A stretch of DNA of 64,000 nucleotides from Pleurodeles waltl (lineage: Eukaryota > Chordata > Amphibia > Caudata > Salamandridae). The stretch's first letter is position 1; every line of letters starts with the position of its first letter. The position numbers were made by a program, and so were the translations under genes. The notes beneath the pieces were generated by a model. That model saw only the letters and a program-made list of their open reading frames with translations, did no database searches and was not told the DNA's origin. The stretch is taken from NCBI RefSeq assembly GCF_031143425.1, contig NC_090444.1, positions 1,533,064,782-1,533,128,781 on the forward strand, in the 5' to 3' direction. This document shows, in pieces, positions 49,070 through 61,090 of this stretch.

Positions 49070-50306
49070 CTTTTCATGGGGTGTAAAGTCAATGAAACCT
49101 GATGCTTTCCATTAGTTCACCCCATTTTTCTCAAACTGTTTCAGGAACGTACCTTGTATATTACATCCATTGTGCCAGAGCCAGATTTTGATATGGCTGC
49201 CCCCCTCCCTTAGGCTACAGGTGCCTCCTTAGGTCAATAATTACATACAATATGCCAGTGCCAGAATTTTGCCGTTAATGACTTTTAAATACATGGATGA
49301 CCCATATTTAAAAAAATTATCTCTAGTATGGCTTGGTTGCTCATCTCCTTTACATACCACGGCTGCTCTCCCTTATTCCAAGAATTACCCTAATGTGCCA
49401 GCTATACCTCAAAAATACATATGAGACATAGCATCTAGGGTACATGTTGTGAACTGAAGAAGCAAGTCATTGATATACAACCAGAAGGTGTGTGTGATAT
49501 GACGTGATTGTAGCCGAATTAAGAAAAGAAATGAAATAAACAAGCAAGAATTAAAATTTGTAAGAATATTTGTATTGCTGATTTAAAGAGTTTAAAGGGA
49601 TAGAGCATGTAAGTGTCAGGTGAAAAAGAGGTGTTGTTCTATGTTAAATATACAGTGCAAGGATTCTGTGCAGAGAGGGTGATATGTGATTCCAACTTTT
49701 TGAAGCACAAATTATGAAGGATTGGTCCATTGTGTGATATTTCTTTAATGGTGTCTGTTCCAGCAATAGAGACTCAGAGCTCTGAAGAAAGCATAGATCT
49801 CCTGAGCGTTATACCTTATTTGTCAGGCAGTAAGGAGTGATGTGACTATTAGTCTGTGTGTTAGGCTTTTAGTTTCAATTGGGCGCTATATTACTGTTCT
49901 GAGTACAAATATAATATGTTTAAAACGTTTTTTCCAGGTATACGTCATCCTAGAGCGTACATGGCATACCTGAGTAGAGCTGAGTGCACTTTGAGATTAC
50001 CTGTGAGCAGAGAATTACCATAATCAAGGTTCAACAATACCAGGGACACGATTATTGTCTTAAAATCTTGTTCTGGGATGAAAGACTGTATCAAAGAGAA
50101 GTCTCAACTGACATTTTGTTAAGGCCCTGTTGCTTGCTTGTTTGTGATGTCTTTTGTTATGAAGGGTGCCAATTTATGTTGTGTTTTTATTGATTCCTGG
50201 TTTCCCAGTGCATAAATTGCCATGATTGGACAGGGATTTTTTGTTCAGCAAAGAAAATAAAAAGACATTCAGTTTTAGCTGCGTTTAATTTGGGTTGGTT
50301 ACTGTC
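49070..50306. other. Intergenic, no gene
   Basis: AT-rich, nothing recognised. Confidence 0.5.
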
Positions 50307-51158
50307 ATTCATGGCATAATGGTTTCAAGCGCTGAGACTAGCTATGTGATATGTTGAGTCGACACTTTATTACACATTTGAGTATCATCATGTTTTGATG
50401 ATAAGATATCCTAGCATGGTGATAAGTTCAGTCTGGAGATTTCTTTCAAAGTTGAAAAAATATTCTGACATTTTTTGTTATTTTTTAATAGAACAATTGC
50501 CCGCAGAATTGCAGATCATGTTGCCTATAATTCATGCACTGTCTAGGAAAAGTTTATAAACATTTCCTGTAAATGCTGTGCATCGCATCTATATTTGATT
50601 TAAATAATTGAATAATAATATTCTTGCCAATTGCTTAGCACTTTCTCTGATGTGTTTTGGCTACTGGACGAATGAAGGACCTAAGCAGTATGGTCTAGTT
50701 GGTAAAACGTTCAATTAATCCAGTGAACACATATATACAATAACTGAGTTCCCTCTGACTATAGTGATGAAACATCTTCACTAGATTTTTCCGGTGAGCT
50801 TCATTTTCAATATAAACACAAATTTGAAAATAATTGATAAGCTTTCTCTTTGGCTACATGCTGAATCGATAAATCATTTTTAATATGGGAAGGCAGTAAG
50901 ATATATATCACTTAGATAGTGCACTGAATTATTCTAAAAGTTACCCCTATTTATTATAGCTATGATGGATGATAGTAAGGGAAGCAGCAAGCCTTTCCTT
51001 GCCATAAATGAAGGACGTGTTGAAGTGACGATTAATCCATATGTCCTCTTCTAAACTGCACGACCGTAGACTAAATATTGAGCTCTGAGAAATGCAAAAG
51101 GAATGTCCTGCACCCGTTTCAATACTACTGCACAAGGCGGGGAATGGCGAACCAGAGA
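50307..51158. repeat. Duplicated 850-bp segment, copy A
   Basis: From CATTCATGGCATAATGGTTTC to GAATGGCGAACCAG this segment is colinear with 52820-53675 in the same orientation. Shared blocks include CTGAGACTAGCTAT, ATATCCTAGCATGGTGATAA, CCTCTGACTATAGTGATGAAAC and CATAAATGAAGGACGTGTTG. Divergence is moderate. No coding content is evident in either copy. Confidence 0.75.
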
Positions 51159-52168
51159 CCTGACTGGTGCCTTGATCAGGGTTAGATAGTCTTTCACCTC
51201 CACGCTGCTGGGTCAAATCCTGCGTACGTCAGTAGGAATCAGATGTTGTCACCTTCAGACTGGAGGGTTATGACATTTTCAAGTTGGCTTAATGTACGTG
51301 AGTACTTTTCAAGGGCAGTTGTGAGCAAGGAAAACTATATCATGGAGTAATTAGGGTCTTATGAGAAGGTACAATGGTCCACCAACGGTGTGTTTGTGTG
51401 ATTGTGCGTGTGCGTGTATGTGTAGTAGAAGGCTCTAGTATAGATTATAGATAGCGTGAAAACAATTTCACTGTGCAGATCCTTATTGGAAAAGGCCCTC
51501 TGACTCTGCTGGTTTTAACTGGTCAGCACCATAAACTTTGTGCTGCTTTGTCCCACCAAAAAAACATGTTCAACCATCATACAGCATTTATTCTTTGCCG
51601 GTATCATTAATTAACCTCTATGGGCATGCATTTTGCACCCGGTGTTCCATAATTCAGGAGTGAAGTATTTAATTACCATTCTATTCTGTGTTTTCACGCG
51701 AGAAATGAGAATAACAACGGGATTATATGTTTGCACACAAATTCCCACATTCCTCACCCTTTTCTCAACGCACATTTCTCCAGTTTTTTATTGTCGAACT
51801 GTTGCTGAAGAAAAAAAAAAGCAGGACTGCGATATTCTCAGGTAATTTGTAATCCACATTCAGTCAGTAACTCCCGTTACCAGCCAAACTATGCTTCCAT
51901 GATTTACTTAATGAAATGCCAAATGTCTCTATTGATGTATATAAAGAAGCCATTAAATGCAATCCATTTAAAAGATGTTGTTTGCGTTTAGTGTCTTCTG
52001 GAATCTAACAAATGCATACAAGCCAACTCGAACTTTAACGATTTCAAGAAATATCTCCAAATTCTGTTATTCACCGAGCCTCTGTGCCCCAAACATATTT
52101 TATCACTCATGAATATCGCATAGCAAGCACTGTACAACACTTTTCATTATGCTTTTAGCCCTCTGGTA
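51159..52168. other. Intergenic, no gene
   Basis: No gene recognised. A 10-base A run lies near 51815. Confidence 0.5.
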
Positions 52169-52819
52169 CAGAGGTCTTCAAACTGTGAAGGGCACCCCAC
52201 CTGCCCTCATCTGCGGGAGGGTCATTACCTCTGAAATATTAGGGAATCCTTTAATCATAATGTCAGAGGCGATGATTGGAAATAAAAATAACCAAGAAGC
52301 AAGGCATTCTTTCTTTGTTTTTTAGGTTGTTTTTGTTTCCAAGCAAGGTGACTCAGAGGAGATGAGCAGGGTAGAGTTGGGTGGGGAGTGGTTGGGGGTG
52401 GACCCCATATCGATTGGCAACAGAGCTCTTACACAATGTAAGCTAGTGTCCTGACTCCTGTGGGCCTCAAAGTCATGGTCACGGACAGGAAAGGGCGAGG
52501 AGCTGGGGGATTTTTTTCTGTAACGATCCGGGGGGAGAATGCTGGTGGCTGCCTTGGAGCCAAGGTCATAGGATAGCAGGATCGTTTTCAGAAAGACACG
52601 GGGATGGGAAGGATGCTCTTGCCAGGGGGGACTCTGTGCCATAGATGCCAACGTTTCCAGGTGTAGATATACCCATCTACGCCAGTCAAGATATTTCTTT
52701 GAGGTCTGGAATTTGTAGTCCTAGGTTTATGATGAGTTAAACATGACTTCAATTTCTAGAATGCGAAGAAAAAGCCTGAAATTGAGCAGCTAGTCATACA
52801 CGCACCTGGGAATCTTGGC

Positions 52820-53675
52820 CCATTCATGTCAGAATGGTTTCAAGGGCTGAGACTAGCTATATGATATGTTGAATGGACACTTTAATGCACAGGTGAGTAT
52901 CATAATTTTTGCGCTGATAGGATATCCTAGCATGGTGATAAACTCAGTTTGCGAGATTTCTTTTAAAGTTGAAAAAAAATCTGAGATTTAAAAAAATATT
53001 TGTAATATTTTTATTAGAACAATTGCCCGCAGAGTTGCAGGTCATGTTGCCTATAATTCACTGCACTGCACTGTCTAGGACATGCTTATGAACATTTCCT
53101 ATCAATGTTATTCATCGCATTTATACTTGATTTCAATAATTGAACAATAATAATACATTTTTTACCAATTGCATAGATCTTTCTCTTATGTGTTTTTTGG
53201 CCACCGGACGAATGAAGGACCTAACCAGCGTGGTCTAGTTGGTAAAACTTTGAATGAATCCAGTGAAAACATTTGTACAATAACCGATTTCCCTCTGACT
53301 ATAGTGATGAAACACCTTCACTAGATGTTATTCGGTGAGCTTCACTTTCAATATAAACATAGATTTGAAAATAATTGATAAGCTTTATCTTTGGCTACAT
53401 GAATCAGTAACTAACTGAATATTGGAAGGTAGTAAGGTATACATTGCATAGTGCACTAAAAGTATTCTAATTATTACTCCTACTAATTATAGTGTATGAT
53501 GATAGTGAGGGAAAGCAGCATGTCTCTCCTTGCCATAAATGAAGGACGTGTTGAAGTGACGATCAATCCATATGTCCTCTTCTAAACTGCACGCTCGTAG
53601 ACTAAATATTAACCTCTGAGAAACGCAAATGGAATGTCCTGCACCCGTTTCACTAGTACTGCGGAATGGCGAACT
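52820..53675. repeat. Duplicated 850-bp segment, copy B
   Basis: The partner of copy A at 50307-51158, about 2.51 kb downstream in direct orientation. It ends at GCGGAATGGCGAACTAG. The flanking sequences differ on both sides, so this is either a dispersed repeat family present twice or a diverged local duplication. Confidence 0.75.
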
Positions 53676-54185
53676 AGTTTTAGTCAGCTCCATTTGCTTG
53701 AAAACTTCAGTGGAAGTCCACTAATGGGTGCCTTAGAGCAGCTCCTTTTTCCCTCTGAAATGTCAGGGGGTCAGGCTGAAGGACAGCACTCTGATGTTTC
53801 CCAGTTCCATGCCTGAGTAGGTCATGCAGGACAGGATTTTATATTCATATATCTTAATATTATGGAATTTGGTGTCTTCATTATCATATTGTTAGATGAT
53901 GTTAGGTGATGACTACAAGTCCAGGAATGCAAAGAATAAAACCCAGAATGATTATGCCACACATGAACATACCTGGGAAACTTGAGAGCTCGGCTGGGGG
54001 CCTCTGGGCCATAGCATACAAGTAATACTTAAAGTGTTGGGGATAAAAAAAAATTGTGCAGCTGCTAAGGGGAAGATTCCAGGGTTCTCAGGGTAATGGC
54101 CTGAAAAAAGTTGAAAGGCCCACTGTAAGGGACTTTTATCATGGCCTAGGCAAAGGAACAACATCTCACAGTTACTTTTGGAACT

Positions 54186-54826
54186 AAGGGCCTGAGGCCC
54201 TAGCAGCACATTGCGCCACCATAGTGTCATTTTTTTGGAGGCTCCGGTGGTGCAGTGTGCTGGCCCATATTTACAATGCCACGCAAACCACCTTGACTGG
54301 CTTTTCGTGGTCTTGTAAATATGGACCCCTTTCACGCCTAACACTGTGTGAAAGGGCTGTGCCAATGGTGTTGCTGTGGGTGTCCCCACGCAACACCCCT
54401 GGAATCAGACAGAATCTGATGCATTCCCAGATTTACAAGTCTGGAATGTGCCAGATTCCTATGCCACTTCAAGGGTGGCAATAAAGTGGTGCAACAAGGA
54501 GAAACAATTATTTCTCTCAGTTTTTTTCCTCTTTCTATGTTTGCTGCATTCTAGAGCACACATAGAAAGAGGAAAACACCATTAATGATTGTTTATGTGC
54601 AGGAAGATGCCCAACCATACCTTCAACACAGCCCTCGTGCACCATGGTGCAAGGGTGGCTTCATTGGTGCTAGGCAGCAATTTGTATGCCAGCGCAGGGG
54701 ACAAGGACAGGAATGCACCATATCTTGTAGATGCGGCGCATTCCTGCCCTTTTGTTTTGACACACGGAAAGGCTTGTTGCTCTGCCCTGCACCAAAACCT
54801 AGTAAATGAGGCCCTAAATTGGGCAC
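54186..54826. mobile_element. TTAA-family MITE (copy 6)
   Basis: Left TAAGGGCCTGAGGCCCTAGCAG and right CTAGTAAATGAGGCCCTAAA are loosely inverted. Internal GCGCCACC, GTGCACCATGGTGC and GGCGCATTCC words match the family. The element lies within the candidate hAT interval and codes for nothing convincing. Confidence 0.55.
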
Positions 54827-55178
54827 AGTAACTCGTATTATTTACAGTGCTTAGAAATGGCACAATTGCAGCACGAACTACTACATCGAACAAGTTATTA
54901 GTAACAGTCATTTAAAAATACATTACACAGCTCTGAAATACTTCTAAGGTATTTTGTTCTAGTTTCAGCCATTTCAACTTTACATTTGAAATGGGAAATA
55001 TACAGGCTTTTCCTGTTTTTCCAGCTTTAACATAAATATAGTATTGATTTAGTAAGTCCCTCCCCCTCTTGCCACCATAGCAGCCACTCTTTCTGACCCT
55101 AGAGGTTTTTTAGGGAGGCCCCGACTCAAATACTTTTTAGACTGGCGGGCGGCACAACAAAAGGTTTGAAGAACTCTG

Positions 55179-57437
55179 CTTTAGCATGTGGTACCCGAAC
55201 AGTTGTCCGTGCTTTAGCGAGAATACGGTAACTGTGCATTTGAAAAGTAACTCTCTTAACTTTGACCTAAGACTTCGCCATGACTAACGTATAATCACAA
55301 CTCCCTTTATTCTGGTCGTGTTGTGCGTCCTTTAGTTTTGTTTTCTACAGAGGAAAACGTGCATAGGAAGAAGTCAACAGCTGACAGAGCCACCGTGCTC
55401 CTGATTAAAAAAGGAAAAGGCAGGTTGCTTTATTTCTGGTGGGACGGTGTAGTCAAAGAAAGAAAAGTAGCGCGTTTGCATTACATGTGTCTCACTTGAA
55501 AGGAAATTTGTTCAATGCCTATACAATTGAAACTTCAAATTAAACTAATTCTAAGTAATTTGCATTCGCTTTGATGTGCAACAGCAAAATACGCGTTTGT
55601 TCACATAAGCTACAACACTGTCTGGGCAGTTGGGAACACACTATCTCGATGCCAACTGACGGTGTCCTCACGTGTCCAGAAAAGATGCATAAACCGAGAC
55701 AGGTCTTGACGCAAGGTTACGTAATCTTTATGGCTATGATAAAAAAAACGCCCAAATTAGAACGCGCAATAACCCCCTGTACATCGCAGAATAGGATTGT
55801 ACCTCAGGTACCACATATGCCATGCAATAAAGTTGCGCAAGTCAAAAGCTTCTGCTTCAAGCAATGCAGTGATGTAAATCCATCTAGAGCACTGTTGATT
55901 GGCTTGGATGAGATAGCGGTTAATTCAGAGGCTCCTTCGGGACGCATGATAATGAGTAATTCGGTAATGTCGCTTAGAGTAATGACTTAGGGTGTAATGA
56001 TGTCCCAACACGGCATAGAGGACACACGCAAACTACAATATTGCCGATGTACTGTACTGCCAAGGGGTGCAAACAGGGTTTCCAGATGATTAATTTGCTA
56101 AATTAAATCTAATTTTCAGTAATTTGCAACATCGTGTTTTTTTAACTAAACAAGCAAAGCATATAGACCATCGAAACTCTCTGTGCTACTGCAACATGTA
56201 ACGTGTTATCAACGAAAAGAGACAAACAGCCTTAAAACAGATTATACAGACTGGAACATTCATATCTGTAAGTCTTACAGGCTGGTTAAAAACAAAAAAA
56301 AATCCACGACTTTTCCGACAGCTAAACCACCAAACTCGATGAATGGTGTGAATGCTTTACCATTAAATGGCGCCTTAAATGAAGGAAAATAACTTACCAG
56401 GCAAAGGAGAAATAAAAACTGCAAAACCAAGAAGAAGGAGGATGAGTCCAAACCAACTAGCCCGGCTGAGGCTGGGGATAACAAAAATAAAACCTATCTG
56501 TGAAGGAATGTAGCAGCCCCTTCCAACCCTTTTATGGCGAGGCACGGTGCTATATATAGAGGGAATACACGCTTCCACTAAAATTATGGATTCACATGCT
56601 TTATGTGGCTTCAAAATTAACTTCCATTCAGAAAATTATGATACAGCTTGTGTGTGTTGCTCTCAGTGCAGAAACCAAAATATAATGCAATTAAAAAAGC
56701 TTTATAAATGCACATGCGTAAAGCAGTTGTTTAGGTCGAGGCGTGGACGCAGTTTGAAAGCCTAGTATAAACTTTAAGCACCTCCTTTTGATGATTTGAA
56801 ATGCTGTTGATAAAGCATTCGATTGAAAGGACATCAGACATGAATTTTAAAAGGCACAATACAGAGCGTCTTCGGCTGTAACGTTATCTCCCATAAGGCG
56901 TCGTGGAGACATGCTTGAGTTTCAGTGAATGTTATCGCCATGTGCTGCGACATGTCAGCTGTATGAAAGGCCCCTGATGCTAATTCGGTTTGGAGCAGCA
57001 AAGTCCTGCGCGCTCTACGCGAGCCACTCTGTTCCTTCTATTTACTCCCGATAGCATTTCTGCTAACTTTTTGCTTTTCAGCCTTGTTATCTTACTTGTG
57101 AAAGATATGTGTCTTCACCTCCGGTCACGTTTGTGCTTTGGCAACATTCCTCCTACATTTTTTTTCTCATCGGTGTTTTAAGAGGAGAGTCGCTTTATAA
57201 TGAGGTGACCATCTGGTATGAAGACAAATTTGGGACAGGACTTTAAAAAATTCATGACAAAGGGTCAAAACTCGGGATAAAAATTCAGGACAAAAAGTAA
57301 TTTGTACAGAGATATCCAAGGAGAGGCCACACAAGACTACTCTATCTTAACATTTATTTACTATTTTCTACATAGCACTATTTATTCACTATGGGTTTTA
57401 TGTGATTGCCTCTAAGTATGCTACTTTCAAGTGCACA
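55179..57437. other. Intergenic; one weak exon candidate
   Basis: Mostly AT-rich, no gene assigned. On the minus strand about 56560-56385 has a CTATATATAG box, then a moderately GC-rich stretch encoding a hydrophobic segment (FGLILLLLGFAVFISPLPG), and a good splice donor CCTG|GTAAGT. A suitable in-frame ATG is not evident. A plus-strand frame of 139 codons at 55571-55990 has no recognisable family. Confidence 0.4.
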
Positions 57438-57440
57438 TTA

Positions 57441-57760
57441 TGGGGGTCATTACAACATTGGCGGTAAAAGCCGCTTACCGCCGTGCAGAAGACCGCCAAT
57501 ACACCGTCGCGGCTGCGGAATTCGGCAATAGCTATTATGACCCACATCATGGATTCCGCCGAAATTGAGACACCCACACAAGTCCGCCACACCAAAGGTC
57601 AGCGATAAATATGCGGAAACAAATCCTCCACCTCCACGCCAACAGAAACACGCCCATGCTATTACGACCCACGAATCCACGCGGCGGTCTTTCAACCGCG
57701 GAATTCAATTGGCGGTACACACCGCCGCGCTCAAAATAAACACACATCTCCAAAACACCG
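57441..57760. promoter_or_regulatory. Harbinger terminal and subterminal repeats
   Basis: At least ten GCGG or CCGC words lie within about 320 bp, many as inverted pairs (GCGGTAA with TTACCGC; GGCGGTACAC with ACCGCC; GCGGTCTTTCAACCGC). In Harbinger elements the Myb-like protein binds subterminal repeats, so these are plausible binding sites. That role is inference here. Confidence 0.55.
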
Positions 57761-58047
57761 CCACATTGGACAATTACAAATACACACACCTGATACACAT
57801 ACACACACCACTCCCACACACCCAACACAATATAAAACACACACCCACATCACCCACAAACCCCTATGACCACAAATTAGAGACGAAGGCCAGAGAGAGA
57901 CAGCACAGAATAGATAACACCATCACACAGAGGCACACTACACCATCACCCACACAACATCCACGCACAAAACACCACATACCACTACACTCACCACACT
58001 CATCAACACATACACCACCCCACACATCACACACACCACCCCATGGC

Positions 58048-59568
58048 ATGCCAAAAACACCCCGCTTCTCCGAGGAGGAGCTCAGGGTCATGGTCGAGGA
58101 AATCATCATGGTAGAGCCACAGCTATTTGGCTCACAGGTACAGTACACATCCATAGCCAGGAAGATGGAGCTATGGCAAAGAATAGTCAACAGGGTCAAC
58201 GCTGTGGGACAGCACCCAAGAAATAGGGAGGACATCAGGAAGAGGTGGGACGACCTACAGGGGAAGGTGCGTTCCACGGTATCCAGGCACCACATCGCGG
58301 TACAGCGGACTGGCGGCGGACCCCCACCTCCTCCCCCACAACTAACAACATGGGAGGAGCAAGTCTTGTCCATCTTGCATCCTGAGGGCCTCGCAGGAGT
58401 CGTTGGAGGAACGGACACTGGTAAGTCAAATCTTCACTATCATATCCCCCACCCTACCTGCATGCTATCACACACCCCCACCCTCACACCCTCCCCCATC
58501 ACCCTAACTCCTCACTAATCTACACATAACACCAACCGCCCATCCCAACCCCAAGACCTGCATGACACAACTAAGCATGGACACCCAGCACTAAAGCATG
58601 CCCACAGCACATACCCACAACACCCCACAAACATCACCACACAAGCCCACACACAGGAATGCCTGCACTGGGGTTCACGCACACCCAACCATTGCACACC
58701 ATGAAACACACACATGCAATAATCATGTACTTATAATCCCGCAGGAACCCAAAGGAACGTCACCACACCAGAGGGTCCAGACAACACCACTCCACCCCCA
58801 GAAGAGGCCCACAGTGACGACAGCAGCTCTGCCCTACTGGATCTTGATGACCAGCCCGGACCATCGTGGGCCTCAGGACAGTCGGTTCCCCTTGCCCAGC
58901 CACAGCCCAACACCGAGCTTACACCCTCTGGTAACACCAGCACAGTACCAACCCAGCGGGCCCATACCTCCCTAACCAGGACAGGTCAATCAGCGGTGTG
59001 TCCACCACTACAGGGCACCCAGGCTAACCTAACACCCCAACAACAACAGGGACCTGGGGGCAGTGGTAGTGGGCACACGGTCCAGGGGACGGAGGCACAG
59101 GAACACCGGGGAACTCGGAGGGCTGCTGTGCGACAGAGGGAGGACAGGCCAAGGGAACCTACTCTCAACGAGGCCCTCTCCTCCATCATGGGAGCATACC
59201 ACCACTCCCAGGAGACGATGGCAACGGTCCTGGACAAGTTGCAGGAGACCCTGCGTCTGCAGGAGGAGCAGTATTTGGGGTTCAGGGAGGAGCTCAGGAC
59301 CATCGGCTCCGCCCTGGGCACCATCATAGGGGTGCTGACGGACATTCAAAAGACCTTGAGGGACACCGTGGCACTCCAAGGGGCCCCTGACACTAGCCAG
59401 GACGATGAAATGCCCACCCCCTCCGCCGGCGCTAGTGGACAGGATGCCCCGCCACAGGACCAACACACCAGCAAACCACCCCCTGCAGACGGACAACCAC
59501 CACGAAAGCGGGCCCTGAGATCCAGGAACAGGACAGAGCAAGATGGCAAGACCCCTGCCAGGAAATAA
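58048..59568 (+). CDS. Harbinger Myb/SANT-like protein 1, two exons
   Basis: Exon 1 is 58048-58420 and ends at donor G|GTAAGT. Exon 2 is 58745-59568 after acceptor CCCGCAG. Joining them keeps one frame to the TAA at 59566-59568 (398 residues, no internal stop). The ATG is the first of MPKTPRFSEEELRVMV. Residues 5-80 form a Myb/SANT-like domain of the NAIF1/MSANTD type (F7, W43 in ELWQRIVNRVN, W67 in RKRWDDL), followed by a poly-Pro stretch near 92-97. Residues about 275-332 are a predicted coiled coil, and the C-terminus has basic PRKRALRSRNR, a likely nuclear signal. In this family the protein binds transposon DNA and brings the transposase into the nucleus. It is the only intact gene in the window. 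Confidence 0.85.
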
Positions 59569-59756
59569 GACCACCCTGTTTGTCCCCCCACTGTCCCACT
59601 TTGTTATCCTGTCCAGCTTGGAACTGCCCCAGCTCCACTTCTAATGGTCAGATGTGCAATGTACCTGTGAGACTAATAGACTGGACTCTGCCATGGACAT
59701 TCTTCCACCATGACCTCTCCCCATTTCACAACCCCCCTACATTTTTATGTACTTCA

Positions 59757-59762
59757 ATAAAC
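59757..59762 (+). terminator. Poly(A) signal of Myb-like gene 1
   Basis: AATAAA lies 189 bp after the stop codon of the upstream gene, in a plausible 3' UTR, and supports the proposed end of that transcript. Confidence 0.6.
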
Positions 59763-60048
59763 ACCCTTGAAACCTCAATAATATTGGAGTCAGTCAATGA
59801 TTGTGAACTTTGTATTGTCAAATACAGTGTTAAAAAAGGTTACCCATTGGAAGGTCAACATACCAATGTCACACATCACTAGCCTTTCAAGGGTGCAAGC
59901 TGTTGACACGTAGATTACCACATTACTGAAACTGAGATGGAAGGGGACAACTCAGTTACCAAATAGGGAGTGAAATGTAGGTACAGGAAAGAGGTAGACG
60001 TGTGAAATGTAATATAATGTGAAACATGAAATTGTACTCACCTGTGTC

Positions 60049-61086
60049 TCATTGAAAATATTGCTGTATGACTGACTCCCTGTTGTCGTTTTCATCTTCA
60101 TCAGCTTCATCCTCATCACTGTCCACAGGCTCCACAGGCTCAACCGCTGCAACTACACCGTCATCTGGATCATCCTCCTGCAGAAAAGGCACCTGGCGTC
60201 GCAATGCCAAGTTATGGAGCATGGAGCAGGCGATGATGATGTCGACCACCTTCTTCGGTGAGTAGAATAGGGACCCACCTGTCATATGGAGGCACCTGAA
60301 CCTGGCCTTCAGGAGGCCGAACGTCCGCTCGATCACCCTCCTAGTCCGCCCATGGGCCTCATTGTAGCGCTCCTCTGCCCTGGGAATCCTCACTGGGTCA
60401 GTAGCCAGGACAGGTTGGGGTAACCAGAGTCCCCCATTAGCCATACACGGTGCCTCTGGAGTTTACCCATCATATCAGGGATGCTGCTATTCCGCAGGAT
60501 GTAGGCGTCATGCACTGAGCCAGGGAACATTGCATTTACCTGCGAGATGTACTGGTCTGCCAAACAGACCATCTGGACATTCATCGAATGATAACTCTTC
60601 CTGTTCCTGTACACCTGTTCATTCCTGCGGGGGGGGACCAGAGCTACATGGGTCCCATCAATGGCACCTATGACGTTGGGGATATGTCCAAGGGCATAGA
60701 AGTCACCTTTAACTGTAGGCAAATCCGCCACCTCAGGGAAAATGATGTATCTCCTTGCGTGTTTCAGCAGGGCAGACAACACTCTGGACAACACGTTGGA
60801 AAACATAGGCTGTGACATCCCTGATGCCATGGCCACTGTTGTCTGAAAAGACCCACTTGCAAGGAAATGCAGCACTGACAGCACCTGCACGTCAGGGGGG
60901 ATTCCAGTCGGATGGCGGATTGGTGACATTAGGTCTGGCTCCAACTGGGTACATAGTTCCTGGATTGTGGCACGGTCAAACCGGTAGGTCACGATGACAT
61001 GTCGCTCTTCCATTGTCAACAGGTCCACCAGCGGTCGGTACACCGGCGGATTCCGCCATCTTCCAATATGTCCCAACTGACGGTGC
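60049..61086 (-). pseudogene. HARBI1-like transposase, one frameshift
   Basis: Reading minus from an acceptor CTTCTTAG|G (exon start 61086), HRQLGHIGRWRNPPVYRPL leads into a DDE transposase. VIGAIDGTHVAL holds the first Asp, WLMGDSGYPNLSW the second Asp, and RRVIERTFGLLKARFRCL the catalytic Glu and the usual HARBI1 helix. Near 60397 the frame breaks: after SWLLT the sequence continues in the next frame as VRIPRAEERYNEAHGR, consistent with loss of one C. The C-terminus is acidic (DSDEDEADEDEND). No in-frame ATG exists before the acceptor, so a 5' exon is expected and is not placed. A donor ACAG|GTGAGT follows the stop by a few bases. In the family it excises and inserts the element. Confidence 0.85.
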
Positions 61087-61090
61087 CTAA

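Larger units (their letters stand above)
52169..55178. mobile_element. Candidate 3-kb hAT-like element without transposase
   Basis: CAGAGGTCTTCAAACT at 52169 and GGTTTGAAGAACTCTG ending at 55178 are inverted repeats with two mismatches, of the hAT type starting CAGNG. The 3.0-kb interior holds no transposase. It holds the second copy of the 850-bp repeat and a TTAA-family MITE. Flanks show GCTTTTAGC on the left (nine bases outside the terminus) and CTTTAGCA directly on the right, so the target duplication is not convincing. These may also be two separate hAT fragments. Confidence 0.45.

Noticed and set aside
50690..50725. tRNA-like A-box words (TGGTCTAGTTGGTAAAAC) as a tRNA or SINE
   Set aside because: A similar word recurs in the duplicated copy near 53231. 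The box B spacing is wrong and no cloverleaf can be drawn.
57565..58047. N-terminal extension of Myb-like protein 1 upstream of MPKTPRF
   Set aside because: The extension translates terminal GC-rich repeats and a CA tract (His/Thr/Pro). The ATG at 58048 sits right before the conserved domain.
58996..59574. Minus-strand frames opposite exon 2 of Myb-like gene 1 (up to 181 codons)
   Set aside because: They are antisense shadows of the intact spliced gene and lack any recognisable motif.
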